From Daphnia pulex (Eukaryota; Arthropoda; Branchiopoda; Diplostraca; Daphniidae), in assembly GCF_021134715.1 (NCBI RefSeq), contig NC_060025.1, positions 124,001 to 188,000 on the forward strand: a DNA stretch of 64,000 bases, read 5' to 3'. Every line of letters begins with the position of its first letter. The stretch's first letter is position 1. This document shows, one piece after another, positions 44,611 through 56,700 of the stretch. A program made the translations under genes and the position numbers. The notes under the pieces are model-generated. The model worked only from the letters and a program-made list of their open reading frames with translations, was not told where the DNA came from and searched no databases.

Positions 44611-45756
44611 ATGGAAAGAAATTCGATGAAACCGTGTTCGTCGGCTGGTAATTGGTGTCGTTCGGAATTCGAAACTTCCAGAACAGATTTAGAATGGAAC
44701 GTTCATTTACCATGTCTAGAAACTACTACGCAGTGGATGGAACCTTTGGACTCGACTTTATTTTCAGCCAAATCAACTCCCGATCGCCTATGGAAAATGC
44801 AACTCACCGATATGGCGACAGACTTGAAAATCCAGCTGTTCCTCACAACTCCCGGTGTCGCATATTACTACAGCGCCAAGCTCGTCGATCCGGTTCGAGT
44901 GAAAATTGCGATCCTGAATAAGAAACGACAAAAGATTCTACAGACGGTGCAGGCTCTACCCAGACACAGCGGCGGTTCATTCATTATGATGTTTCCCAAA
45001 GCCAAAATCATAGAAAACGAGTGCCAGCAATTGGACGGAAGTTTCACCTTTTACTCTGAAATCGAATCTTACGTGAAGATAGAACCTGTTTCAGGCAAAG
45101 CCAATGACGATCGAGACCAGCAGCCGATGAGAAACAGCGACAAGTTGATTGACCAACAAGAAAAATTGTTTGAAAACATGAAGTACGCCGACGTGACGAT
45201 TAAAACAGGTGGCCGTGAATTTCTGGCGCACAAGGCCATTTTGGCGTCAAGAAGTCAAGTGTTTGACGCCATGTTTCAGCATTCGACAAAGGAGAAACTG
45301 TCCAATCAGGTGGAAATTGAAGACATCCATCCGGATGTGTTTGGCCAACTCCTCCGCTTCATCTACACTGGCCGCCTGTCTTTGACAACGATGGAAGCGA
45401 TGGCTGTGGGACTTTATGCCGCGGCGGATAAATATTTCTTGGATCAGTTGAAAGCCGAGTGCGAGGATCATCTGATTCGGCGGATGTCTCCTGAAAATTG
45501 CATCCAGTTGTTGTTGGATGCCGATCGGCAACCTCCACCGGAGCATTTGATTGCCAATGCCATCGAATACTTTCGACTTCACCAAAGTCAAGTGATGGCG
45601 ACCGACACCTGGAAAAACACCAAACAAGAGAATCCAGTCAAGTTGTGCGACATTCAGGAAATGCTGCACCACCTACCGATTGCTACAGGCACCAGCAGAT
45701 CCAACGAGGAAAAAACATCAAATCCTGCGATAAGAAAAACGGGACGAAGACGGTGA
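44611..45756 (+). CDS. SPOP-like MATH/BTB protein, diverged singleton
   Basis: 381 residues, single coding exon, ATG 44611 (MERNSMKPCSS). The N-terminal half is a weakly recognisable MATH-like beta region (MEPLDSTLFSAKSTPDRLWKMQL). The BTB domain lies at about residues 185-295 (KYADVTIKTGGREFLAHKAILASRS, VFDAMFQHSTKEK, FIYTGRLS) and is closer to ordinary SPOP/TDPOZ proteins than the array members are. A 3-box/BACK region follows (NCIQLLLDADRQPPPEHLI), with a basic tail ending RKTGRRR. It sits alone between the arms of the inverted duplication. Expected Cullin-3 adaptor. Confidence 0.85.
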   Translation: MERNSMKPCSSAGNWCRSEFETSRTDLEWNVHLPCLETTTQWMEPLDSTLFSAKSTPDRLWKMQLTDMATDLKIQLFLTTPGVAYYYSAKLVDPVRVKIAILNKKRQKILQTVQALPRHSGGSFIMMFPKAKIIENECQQLDGSFTFYSEIESYVKIEPVSGKANDDRDQQPMRNSDKLIDQQEKLFENMKYADVTIKTGGREFLAHKAILASRSQVFDAMFQHSTKEKLSNQVEIEDIHPDVFGQLLRFIYTGRLSLTTMEAMAVGLYAAADKYFLDQLKAECEDHLIRRMSPENCIQLLLDADRQPPPEHLIANAIEYFRLHQSQVMATDTWKNTKQENPVKLCDIQEMLHHLPIATGTSRSNEEKTSNPAIRKTGRRR

Positions 45757-47013
45757 TAAAATATAGACCTGCCGCAGCGATTTTCATGGATGACATGTTT
45801 CAAGATTTGATTTTAAATTTTATTTTCTTAGTATTACTCACCATCAAATATTCTAAACTTTAATTCCCTAATTCGTTTAGTAAAACGAAGCACTCCTTTT
45901 ACGTCACGATCCACCCGCAATTGCACTGACTTTTTACTCGTCTAATAGTTTGACTACTTAACATTTCGATAGCAAATTACCGCTCAAAAAAATAAATGAC
46001 GTTTTAAAAGCCTATTGATGTGCTTAATGTTGACAGAATAAAAAATAAAAATGAAAAATAACGCCCGACGTCGACGCTAAAAATAAAAACAGATTTTTAT
46101 ATCAGCAAACCAAAAGGTACTTTTCACATTCCTTATCTATCACACTGTCTATACATGCAGTCCTCGGAGCTGATCTTTGTCGGCTTAAGAGTCAAGTAAC
46201 TTCCCGTGTTTCGCGCTTTCTAAAAAGTTTGAACGCACAAGTCTAAACAATTTTTCATCATCCCAACCATTTTAAAGACACCTTTTAGCTTACAAGTACT
46301 TTTACAGTTTTCACGTTCAGTGGAAATCGGTTGAATTGCTCAGGGTAATGCGTTTGAAATTTTAAGAATTCCTTACCTGAAGTGTGTATAGGATAGGGTG
46401 GAATAGAAGCAAATGTAGATGATAAATAATCGCTTTCAATCCGAGGCAAGTTTGCGGTAATCCCAAGGTTCATTCATCACCAAGCTCGTTTCTACTAAAA
46501 AGATGCAAAGTTAATACGGTAAGTAATAAGCAAAATTACTTATTAATCTCACCTTTAGTGTGCCTCCTAAAATGACATAAAATCCCCACGGATCAAAACA
46601 CAGAATTACTGGGACTTTATCTAAGAGGACAAACAGCGAAGACGTAAAACTAAACGTGCAATTTCTTGTTTGCAAAGGGTGCCGTCTATATCCATGCATT
46701 GTATTTAATTTTACAATCCAATCTATCCAACTGGCAATACCCCTACAAATGTAATCTACATTTACATGAAATATAACGACACAATGTGCTGAGCTATAAT
46801 GTGAAATGTGGACTGTATCAATACCCAGGAATCGATGAAAAAAGGGTTGAAGGAATAAACATTAGAAACCAGACTACCCCAAAGAATGAAAACTGAAAAT
46901 AATCGGACTCATTATTTGGATGAAATTCAACTTGATTGTTGAATACGCGAATGCTGAAAGAAAGAAAGATTCCAAGGAAGGTAAAGGGTAATGTAACCAA
47001 GAAATACACCAAG
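45757..47013. other. Unassigned stretch downstream of the singleton BTB gene
   Basis: AT-rich. On the minus strand 46699-46557 reads MHGYRRHPLQTRN...FDPWGFYVILGGTLK with a GT donor and could join 46495-46440 (VETSLVMNEPWDYRKLASD), but I do not recognise the product. Not called as a gene. Confidence 0.35.
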
Positions 47014-47595
47014 TTAGAAAGCGTTGATTTCGCAACCACCGGCGCCAAAAGCGAACCTGTTGATGTAACCGCAACGAGCCATGTGATTTTTTGTTCCAGA
47101 GTAAGGGGGAAGAGCATCAGCTCCTGTACCAGTGCAGGGTGATTGGGCTATGTCAGCTTCCCATCCAGATGCTGTGGATTTAATCAACGAAAAAGTGAAA
47201 TTAACAAAAATTCATTCATCGACACCAACCACTGTTATGGGAGCTCAGCACCTTACCGGAATTAGTGAGATAAGCTTTGACGTCAAACCAGCCGTTTTCC
47301 GTCTCTGAACAATCCATGTTGAAATCCACCATATGATTGGCATCTCCCCATCTAAGAAAAAAAGAGTAAAATACAGCATTTGAAATTTTACGACGTGATA
47401 ATGATATTTTTTCATGGTTTTATTACTTGTTTAGCGGCTGGTATTCGGGTTTCGCAGGGTTGTTTGTAGTCCAGACCAAAGGAGTACCGAAAGCAGGACT
47501 ACCCATGTAGGTTCCTTGTCCTGCTTGAGCCCCAAACCAGTCGAGTTTGGTATCACCCACTCTCCAGGCATCGTAACCAACCCAGGGTGTACCAA
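47014..47595 (-). pseudogene. 3' fragment of a secreted Cys/Trp-rich domain gene
   Basis: Three exons with good, phase-matched splice sites on the minus strand: 47595-47427, 47351-47257, 47171-47014. They encode about 140 C-terminal residues (VGTPWVGYDAWRVGDTKLDW, WGDANHMVDFNMDCSETENG, NHMARCGYINRFAFGAGGCE) and a normal stop. The aromatic and cysteine pattern recalls the extra C-terminal domain attached to some invertebrate alpha-amylases; this is from memory and weak. The 5' part of the gene is missing: upstream is an importin-alpha fragment, so this is a truncated copy. A slightly longer first exon starting at 47627 also stays open but overlaps the importin sequence. Confidence 0.55.
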
Positions 47596-47605
47596 CTACA
47601 ACAAA

Positions 47606-48055
47606 GCAATCTGCTCGATATTGCCACCTGAAATGAATAACAGTTAAAAATCAATAAGACACCAGCAGTAAAAATAAAATAAATTACCCGAGGTGATGTT
47701 GGTGATGGCCCAAGCTGCTTCCTTTTGGCATTCGAAATCACCTTTGCCCAGCACGTCCACCAACGGAAGAACAACGTTGTTGGTGATGAGCTTGAATATG
47801 GATGGCATTTCCGGCAGAAATGTTAGACACGGCCCAGGCAGTCTCCTTGATGATCTCCATCTTGGAATGAACAAGCAACTTCAAGGCCAGCAACGGGCAG
47901 GCACCAGCAGCCAGGAAGGAATTGATTCGAGTATTACTGCCTGTAACGATGTTGGTTTGTTAGGTTGCCACCAAAATTGCCGCAATCCCGTCATCACTGC
48001 TCAAATTCTTCACCATCTTTGACGTTGACGCCTTGACGGGCAGCGTTGTGGCCAA
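47606..48055 (-). pseudogene. Importin-alpha (karyopherin alpha) fragment
   Basis: Armadillo-repeat sequence on the minus strand: GNIVTGSNTRINSFLAAGACPLLAL, KMEIIKETAWAVSNISAGN, then in another frame PSIFKLITNNVVLPLVDVLG, KEAAWAITNITSG, and after a 62-bp intron (47690-47628) GGNIEQIA. A frame change near 47810-47830 and missing flanking repeats show it is a broken partial copy of an importin subunit alpha. The retained intron argues against retroposition. It abuts the secreted-domain fragment directly. Confidence 0.8.
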
Positions 48056-50555
48056 ATACTGATGCGATAAACCAAAACAATCATTGGCGCTATCTAGCGA
48101 CCGAAGGTCAAACTGGCTGCCACCTAGCGACGAATGCGAATCAAAAAATAAAACTCACAGCAAAAGATTGGGCGCCCAATATAGTCACGACCTCTCCGCT
48201 CTAGTGATCATTTTCGTGTAGAATCTGCAGCAAACGGCCGAACAGGTTCGCGTAAATACGGCGGGTGTTACCCAGGCTGTCTGTTCCGCTCTCTGCCGCA
48301 ATCCGGTAAAAATAGACTGGCGGCCGATATAGCCGAAAACGGACGAAGCCGCTCCAAATTTCCTTCCAATTTAGCCGCTCCCTCTCCCGGAATATCAATT
48401 TTGGGATCATTTCAATGTCGGAAACAATGTAAAGTTATCGGCTCACTTCTAGATAAATTCTGTGGTTAGCAAGATTGACAACGAGCGGGCAAGCTGGACC
48501 CGTTCAACAACATTGTAGGAGAGACTTGGCGGGACGAAGAATTAGCACCATCTGAATTCCCCCTTTTGATTACAATATTATTTATAAGAGTGAGCATTTC
48601 CAATGGAGGGCTGGGATGCTGTTCCTTGACAAACTAGAAACAAAAAGGATCAATAAATGTAAAGAATTTTTAAAATTCTGTAAAAACAGCACATTCAAAA
48701 TGAATGACATTAAGGGGTAGATTCCACGGTGCCCATTCAATTCAAAATTCTAGCACGGGTTCCACGGCTACTATCAAGGGATGCAGGGTGGAGGGGTATA
48801 TAAGACGATGGAAACAGAATAGCGTTAGTTGCGTATGGTCACAGTCAGTGGAAATAACTTTGAAAACGACAAAGGACAAGATGAAGTATAGGGGTAAAGA
48901 CAGTCTTCGTCGGAAACACTTTTGAACGACCAAATAAGCTAATTGAATTCCACTTGGGCAGCAGATCCCTTCACGGAAGCAAAACAACACGTCAACTCAT
49001 CTTGTCTCAGTCTGCACATTGAAGCCAGTGAATGCCAACTGAATTCTCTTTCCTGTTGGCACGGCAATTAGGTTGTCTGTAAACATGCGACGAAGATTGT
49101 TGTTAAATGAAATATTCGTTTTGAAAAACAGAAGGATTCATCGTGACTTGGTAACCAGTATAGCTTTGTCGCTTAGCAGCTCTTTACTAACACACGCACT
49201 TACGCATGGTCTCCGTTAATTTCTTTTTTCTTATCACTTTGTCTTATCCTTTTCCATACTAATTTTAAAATTAGACGCCAAATCAATGCCTAATAGTAAT
49301 ATGTTAACAATTTGTTTCGTGGTAATACCATCTAAAAGGTCTTAAAATAACCGAGAAAACTCTAAGCAAATTACTGCTTACCATGAAAGGAAATCCCTCG
49401 CCGATTGGCTGCCGCTTTCTCCATGAACGATTCGATCAGCTATCATCTCTTTGATATAAACTATCCAATTCTCGTCGGTTCCGTCGACCTCTCGGCGAAA
49501 TCAACCGGGATTCCCCTCTTATTTCCAATGATGTACAAGGTATAATGAATCGACCATTTTTTCCTTTGCAATGGTTTGCTACATTTCTCCGTGTTATTGC
49601 AGGCGTCAAGGGTCAAGTTAACTCACCAGCCACTGCCGACACACCATTGTGCCCAGGTGTGGGAGCAACTATGCTCACCATGGGAGTCGAACTCGGATAC
49701 CTAAGGACCTAACGGAGATCTCAAAGCGACGCCTTATCCGACTCACCCACCTGCCCCCCGAACATTTACGTTTTATTGCGAACCAAACTCACAAAGTTTC
49801 CATGATTTTATTTAAAAATTAAAAACTTGGGCCTGAATGTCGTCAAAATTGGGCCTGAAAGACGCGAGCCTGAATGTCGCACATCCAATTTAATTGACTG
49901 AAAAAAACAAATCCTACATTTGAAAAAGCTCCGCCTTTCCTCAACGTTGCCATAGCCTTAATTACTTAATAATTTTTCATGACACACAAAAAGAAATAAA
50001 TGATTCCTTCATTCCTTTTATAGGGTTCAATCCAATCACGAGTTTTTCTTTACAGTATCTTATATCAAATCAAGTTTTTTCAGAGAAAGGACCCCCAAGA
50101 GTCGAATTGAGAACCCGCCCACATCGCGAGTGTGTAGAGAGGAGTGGCCTTGGGACCCCCCTGTCAACAAAAACTTTTTCAGTCTGCACTTGGACGCAGT
50201 TAGTTTGACGTCCCCCTCGATTGCCCATCTCAATAACAATAAACAAGTTAATCGGTGGGACCCCTTGTGTGTGTGTTTACCCTAACAAATATAATCACTG
50301 CTATTGGTAACAAAGAGAAACCACAGCCACCACCTTATTTCCTTCCACCAAATATGGATATCTCAGTCGACGACGCGGCAGTTGTGGTTCTTACTAGTAC
50401 TGTGATGACGACGCACCAAACTGGAACGCGATTCGGTTGTTTCCGATGATTTCCACACAACTTTTTTTCTTGGAAACTCCTGTGCATTTTAGAGGGGGTC
50501 TTGCGTAATCCTGCCCAGTTTCATCAAATTTGTTTAGTTTCTTCGTGCTGGGAAA
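48056..50555. other. Unassigned stretch upstream of ADAP
   Basis: About 2.5 kb. On the minus strand 48410-48201 reads a 69-codon frame rich in Arg/Tyr. On the plus strand 49420-49540 and 49604-49713 form an exon-like pair (IPLLFPMMYK / GVKGQVNSPATADTPLCPGVG) ending in a stop. I cannot identify either. The rest is AT-rich with the ADAP promoter at its right end. Confidence 0.35.
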
Positions 50556-52531
50556 ATGGCTGACATTAATGGGAGACGAGTCTTGGAATTGGTCAAGAAA
50601 ACTGGTAACAGTGTGTGTGCAGATTGCAATTGCCAAGGTCAGTCACTGATAACCAGTTTCATCTGTCAAAAACTAACTTTTTAATCAACTCCCTTTTATC
50701 ACAGTCACAGAGTATGCATCTTACAATATCGGGGTCTTTCTTTGCACGCAGGTTTGCTGCAGGTTGTTGATATTAAAGATAGTTTATATTTAACCTTTTA
50801 CTTTATTCTTTTAGTGTGCCGGGATTCATCGTGCCTTGGGGACCCACATATCCAAGATAAAGCACCTGAGATTAGACAAATGGGAAGAATCGCAAGTGAA
50901 ACATTTAGAAGAAGTGGGGAATATTGTTGCCAAAAGAAAGTATGAAGAACGGGTGCCAGTTTTCTACAGAAGACCATCAGAAAATGATCCCCAGTAAGAA
51001 TATTCATCATCTTTGTGTTTTAAAATTAAATATTAATTGTTTGCTCACAGGATTCTCAGAGAGCAATGGATAAGGGCCAAATACGAAAGGGAAGAGTTTA
51101 TTCACGTTGAGAAGCAACGGTATTCCCGCGGAACTATGGAAGGTTTCTTATTCAAGAGGAGTAAAGTCGACGATTCGTGCAAACAAAGGCGGTTCGTCCT
51201 GTCTGAGAGGGACAACACTCTTAAATATTACGTCTCCAATGTAAGACGACGCTTTCATTTCTTTTCACGTTTTTTTAATTGGTTCAGAATCAAATTTCTT
51301 TATTGCTGTACGTGATTGTTTTTGTTTTTTTTCTTGTAGAAAAAGGATCCCAAGGCGGAAATTCGTATTCTCGACATGAACGTAGCATTTGCCCCTGAGA
51401 AATTGAAACCTCCAACTTCCCTTCAGATAACCTACATCAATCAGGCACAGTCCAAATGAATTATTTTTTAAAAATATCCTTAATAATTATTTGTATTTGT
51501 AGGGCTCAACTCGACACATTTACGTGTATCATGATGACGCAGAAGTGATTGTCGAATGGTATATGGCTATTCGATCAGCGAAACTCAATTTACTCCAAGT
51601 CGCGCATCCTACATTGGCCGAAACGGAGGTGGGTCGACGTTGATCCTCGAAATGAATTGTTTTATGACACCGTTTTGTTTGATTCTTTCACAGTTGGCAC
51701 AATGTTTGACTCAGGATTTTCTGAAGGAAGGATTTTTATGTAAAACTGGGCCTAAACCTTCGGACGGATTCAAAAGACGATGGTTCACTTTAGATGGAAG
51801 AAAACTCATGTACCACGATCAGAAATTGGTACGTAAACGTCATTATCAAATAGAATAAACGACATTGAATAGAATCGATTTGACAGGACCCTTATCCCAA
51901 GGGAGAAATCTTTATCGGTCACATTAGTGACGGTTACAGTGTCCACACAGGCCAGCCACTCGGTTGGAAACTCAAAGACGTGGGTTTCATTTTTCACGTG
52001 AAAACGCCGTCGCGCGCCTTCATCTTCTCGGCCGAGAGGTCCGACGACCGTGACGAATGGATGGCGGCCATACAGACGGTCATCAATCGACTAATGTCAC
52101 CTCAAGATTCTTTTTGTAGGTCAATTTTGTTGGCGAAAGCATCTAAAAAACGCAACTCGTTCCTATTTTCTTAAAACCTTTCTTATTTCTTCCTCCCCTG
52201 CTCTTTCTCTCCTCTTTATTTTTTCACCAAAAATAATTGACCCCAAAACCCAGTAGTGCATGGTGTCTGGTTCCAGTTCAAAAATAGCTTTTAAGTGCAT
52301 GTGGTTCCTTGATTTTATTTTCTCGTGGGGAGACCTGGCAATAAATTTTCTTTGGTACCCTGCATGAACTAACACAACCCCTGGTGAACCCGGTAGACTA
52401 TATTTATTTAATTTTAGATGGAACATTTCTACGTGAGTTTAATTATTTTATCTTCTCTATTCGATGACAGTGAGAGGAATATTGGTAAAGAAGCGAGGTG
52501 GGGGATCGGTCGTATCCTTCTTTTCTACTCG

Positions 52532-52535
<4 letters not shown>
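50556..52535 (+). CDS. ADAP1: Arf-GAP with dual PH domains (centaurin-alpha/ADAP)
   Basis: Stimulates GTP hydrolysis on Arf GTPases and binds phosphoinositides at membranes (family knowledge). Nine exons: 50556-50637, 50705-50751, 50815-50993, 51051-51240, 51340-51444, 51503-51628, 51694-51828, 51887-52115, 52471-52535; 385 residues. The ArfGAP zinc finger Cys21-x2-Cys24-x16-Cys41-x2-Cys44 and arginine finger Arg49 (GIHRALG) are intact. PH1 spans about 128-230 (TMEGFLFKRS, WYMAIRSAK) and PH2 about 248-365 (FLKEGFLCKTGPKPSDGFKRRWFTLDG, DEWMAAIQTV). Exon 5 ends in a GC donor (CAG-GCACAG). The last exon, encoding LRGILVKKRGGGSVVSFFSTR, is a phase-matched inference; unspliced reading would instead end at 52174. 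Its stop overlaps NAT9's stop. Confidence 0.9.
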
Positions 52536-53458
<923 letters not shown>

Positions 53459-53739
53459 ATTTTTGTCTCGTCGAATGTCAAAATGAAGTACTACTTTTCA
53501 CCGCATTGGCTCTGGGTGTCGGACGTACATTTCGGAAATTTGTGCTTGTGGGAACATGTCAAGCGATCGGCCATCTAAATACTGAACAGGCCAACACGTG
53601 TGTCTTAGAGTTTCGATACCGAAAAATTTGACCAAGACGTGTTATAATCACGGTGTTTATCGTGGTTTTGTAGTGTTTCACATTTTTTTTTGTTAGGAAA
53701 GAAACTGGAGTTTTAAAGAAAGCTAACCTCCATTGGAAA
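53459..53739. promoter_or_regulatory. Shared NAT9/NOL11 promoter gap
   Basis: 281 bp separate the two divergent start codons and must hold both promoters and 5' UTRs. No TATA box is evident. A pyrimidine run with T9 lies near 53683. Confidence 0.6.
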
Positions 53740-56700
53740 ATGGCGACATTTAAACCCCACTACACTTTGTGTCCACTTTTGGGTGCTCAAAATTTGGTTG
53801 GGGTTAGTGCTGACAAAGAAGAAAGTATGATTCTTGTTACTCTTGGGCCTAATATTATTGTTAAACAAAAGGTATGATTTATTATTCAGAAGATAATTTT
53901 TGTTTTTTGACCCTGTCATTTGTTAATTGCAGCTGTCAGATCAGAAGCCCCTAAAAAGTTGGAGCACTAGACAATCAAACCAGATTGTCGGTAAATTCGT
54001 TCGACATTGACTGTGTGCGACCTCTATATTTCAGCTGCTTCTCAGCAAACAAAAGAACAACAAAAACGGGGGATAGGTGAGAGATGGCGCTCAGGTGGGC
54101 GGACCTTTCCCTTAGACACATCAGATCTCTTTTCGCTCTCGTTGTGCAAACATCATGTCGGATCCCGAACAGTCAAGCGATTCTAGCTCAAATTCTAGTA
54201 GTTCAGGCTCCGACTCATCAAGAAGAGGAGGCGTAAAGAAATTTCGTCTCTCAAGTGAAAAGTCAGCTAGTTTGGCCGACTGGGTCGTATCGGGTTTAGA
54301 TGACACTCGAGCGAAAAGTGCTAGAGAGGCCTTTAGACCCAAACTAAAGAAGAACGCCGACCTGCTGATCAACCCCAATCTAGATGATGCATTCTACATC
54401 CGGCTGAAGGCAGTTAAGTCATCTTCGGCAGCCAAGGTCAACATCGACCCAATCGAGAAAATCTACAGGAACCAAACCTTCAAGATCCTTGACTTAGTCA
54501 AGCCCATCATGTTTCTAGCAAGTCGGCTCAAGAAAAAGAAGAAATCCCGAGCCGACGCCAAGGCGGTCAAAACAGCTCTGAAGCTCTGGGCGGTGGTGTA
54601 CCACGACATCACGAACGCGCGACGCCGCAACATTCTGGCCCAAATCTACCCGCAGAATATTGGACTGCTAGACGACAAAGCTGTCCTGCCAACGGGTGGA
54701 GAACACCTCTTCGGTCCGAAGTTCACCCAGGCCCTGGTCGAGCAAGTGAAAACTCTGAACGCTCTCGAAAACGCGGGAGCCCCTCGCGCGCCCGGATCTA
54801 AAGGTGGTCATGATCAACGCCAATCGAATCGCGATTTCAGCCACCCCCCTTCATCTTCAGGCGGTCGCTATTCCAATTTTAAAGGATCTCGGTATGTCCA
54901 ATCTAGTCTCCTTTCCTTTTATGGGTTTTTTCTCTTGGACGCATAGCGCGTTTTTATGTTAAATTGTCAAGACCGGCTTTCGATCGGTGGAATTTGTCAA
55001 CGGTGGCCCCATATCTACAACTAAATTCTATTTGTGATCCCGTCCAATTATTTGGGAGCGGGTTGGCTCACCAAGTTGAACTTGATTGACTCATACTTGT
55101 CGGTCTCAAATTTTTTCCTATTTTTGAAGGCCTTTTGAAATTCCTTCAGTTTAAATGGGGGCGTTTTCTTCGAATTCGTGCCCCCCCTCCTTCGTTTTAA
55201 ACTCAATGTGATGGGCGTTCACCAGACTAGTAAGGGGAGTGGTAACCTTCCTGCGGAAGAACGACCTTCGCCTCGAACTTTATTGGGATGAGATTTTAAT
55301 CTTGGCGCACGGGTATAGCAGTGCCCCAGCACACTTCCGTGCTCTTCGGATCCCCTTAGATTCCAAACCGGATGATCATCTGATCAGGTCAAGAGAGCAA
55401 TTTACGCTTTCGGCACGTTTACAAGAGGCTCGTAGAAGTCCTTCTTGGGTGGTTTCAAAGGCAGATTTTACATCTGGCCGTCCGCTCATTTTTCCCGACG
55501 ACGGATTTGTCCAGGGCGTCGGATGCATCCTTTTTAAAGAAGGGAGGGGGGCAGTATGAAACGAATAAGGACTAGGAAACTAGCCGAGATTGCCCTAGCA
55601 ACACCACTGACCTCTCGTCCCTGATAGAGCTAGCAACGGAAATTCCGCTCCTTCTCTTCCCATCCAAGTAGGCTGATCTCCCCGTTGGGGGAGGGTCATC
55701 CATTGACAGGAACGAATCCATCTGTTTTATCGCTCGGTGGTTCTCCGGAGTTGTCTGGAAGAACGAACCTTTCCGAAGGAAATTATCGAGCTCATACTGG
55801 GAGCAATTCGATCGAATACGCACCCTGCATACCAGTCCGCTGAGGTCGCTTGGAGCAGTTGGTGTAAGCAACGGAACCACAACTCTCTGTTGTCTGGCGT
55901 CAAGGAGGTATTAGCTTTTCCTTGTTAATTTTCGTTCCAGCAAGAGCTGCAGCACGGTGGGAAGGAACCCTCCGACAACTATTCGTATGAAAGAGTATTG
56001 ACGCCTTTTTTAGACGAAATGCCGATTTGGTGGCGCATCCATGTTACACAGTCCAGCAGGGCTCCCACGAGCTCCAATTTTCAGGCGTTGGTAACTGTCG
56101 ACCATCAGGGGGTCTTATCTTATATCTTATTATATCTGATTATATCTTGCTTTAAAGACACAGTCAATGTCGAACGAATTTACCGACAATTTGTAAATTG
56201 TTCGAGCGAGCTTTAGCTCGCGATGAGCAATTTGGATTGTTGGGGGAATGGAGTGAAGACATTGACTGTCTTCTAACCACCCATCCCGCCCACTTCATTC
56301 CCGTTATCATTATGTTATTTAACTTGAATTAGGTGCAGCATCCGATTATTGACGGCCCACTAATTCCTCTTTCCTTCTATCTTTTTGCTAGATACAACAA
56401 TGATAGCCGCAGATCCAATTTCGACCGTGGCTCACCCAATCCCGCCAATAAAGGCGATCAGAACAACAACAACAAATAGGCCATTTGAACCATGGATCAC
56501 CTTACACATTTTCCGTTAAGCCAGATCCACAGTTTGTTTTTGCTTCCAATTCTGATGTGTCTAAGGGAAAGGTCCGCCCACCTGAGCGCCATCTCTCACC
56601 TATCCCCCGTTTTTGTTGTTCTTTTGTTTGCTGAGAAGCAGCTGAAATATAGAGGTCGCACACAGTCAATGTCTTCACTCCATTCCCCCAACAATCCAAA

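Noticed and set aside
49420-49713. Two-exon gene ending GVELGYLRT upstream of ADAP
   Set aside because: The splice signals are plausible but no family is recognised and the 5' part is missing, so it is kept only as a note in the unassigned stretch.
55572-55880. Minus-strand frames within the DIRS-like fossil as genes
   Set aside because: They lie inside the decayed element and show no known domain.
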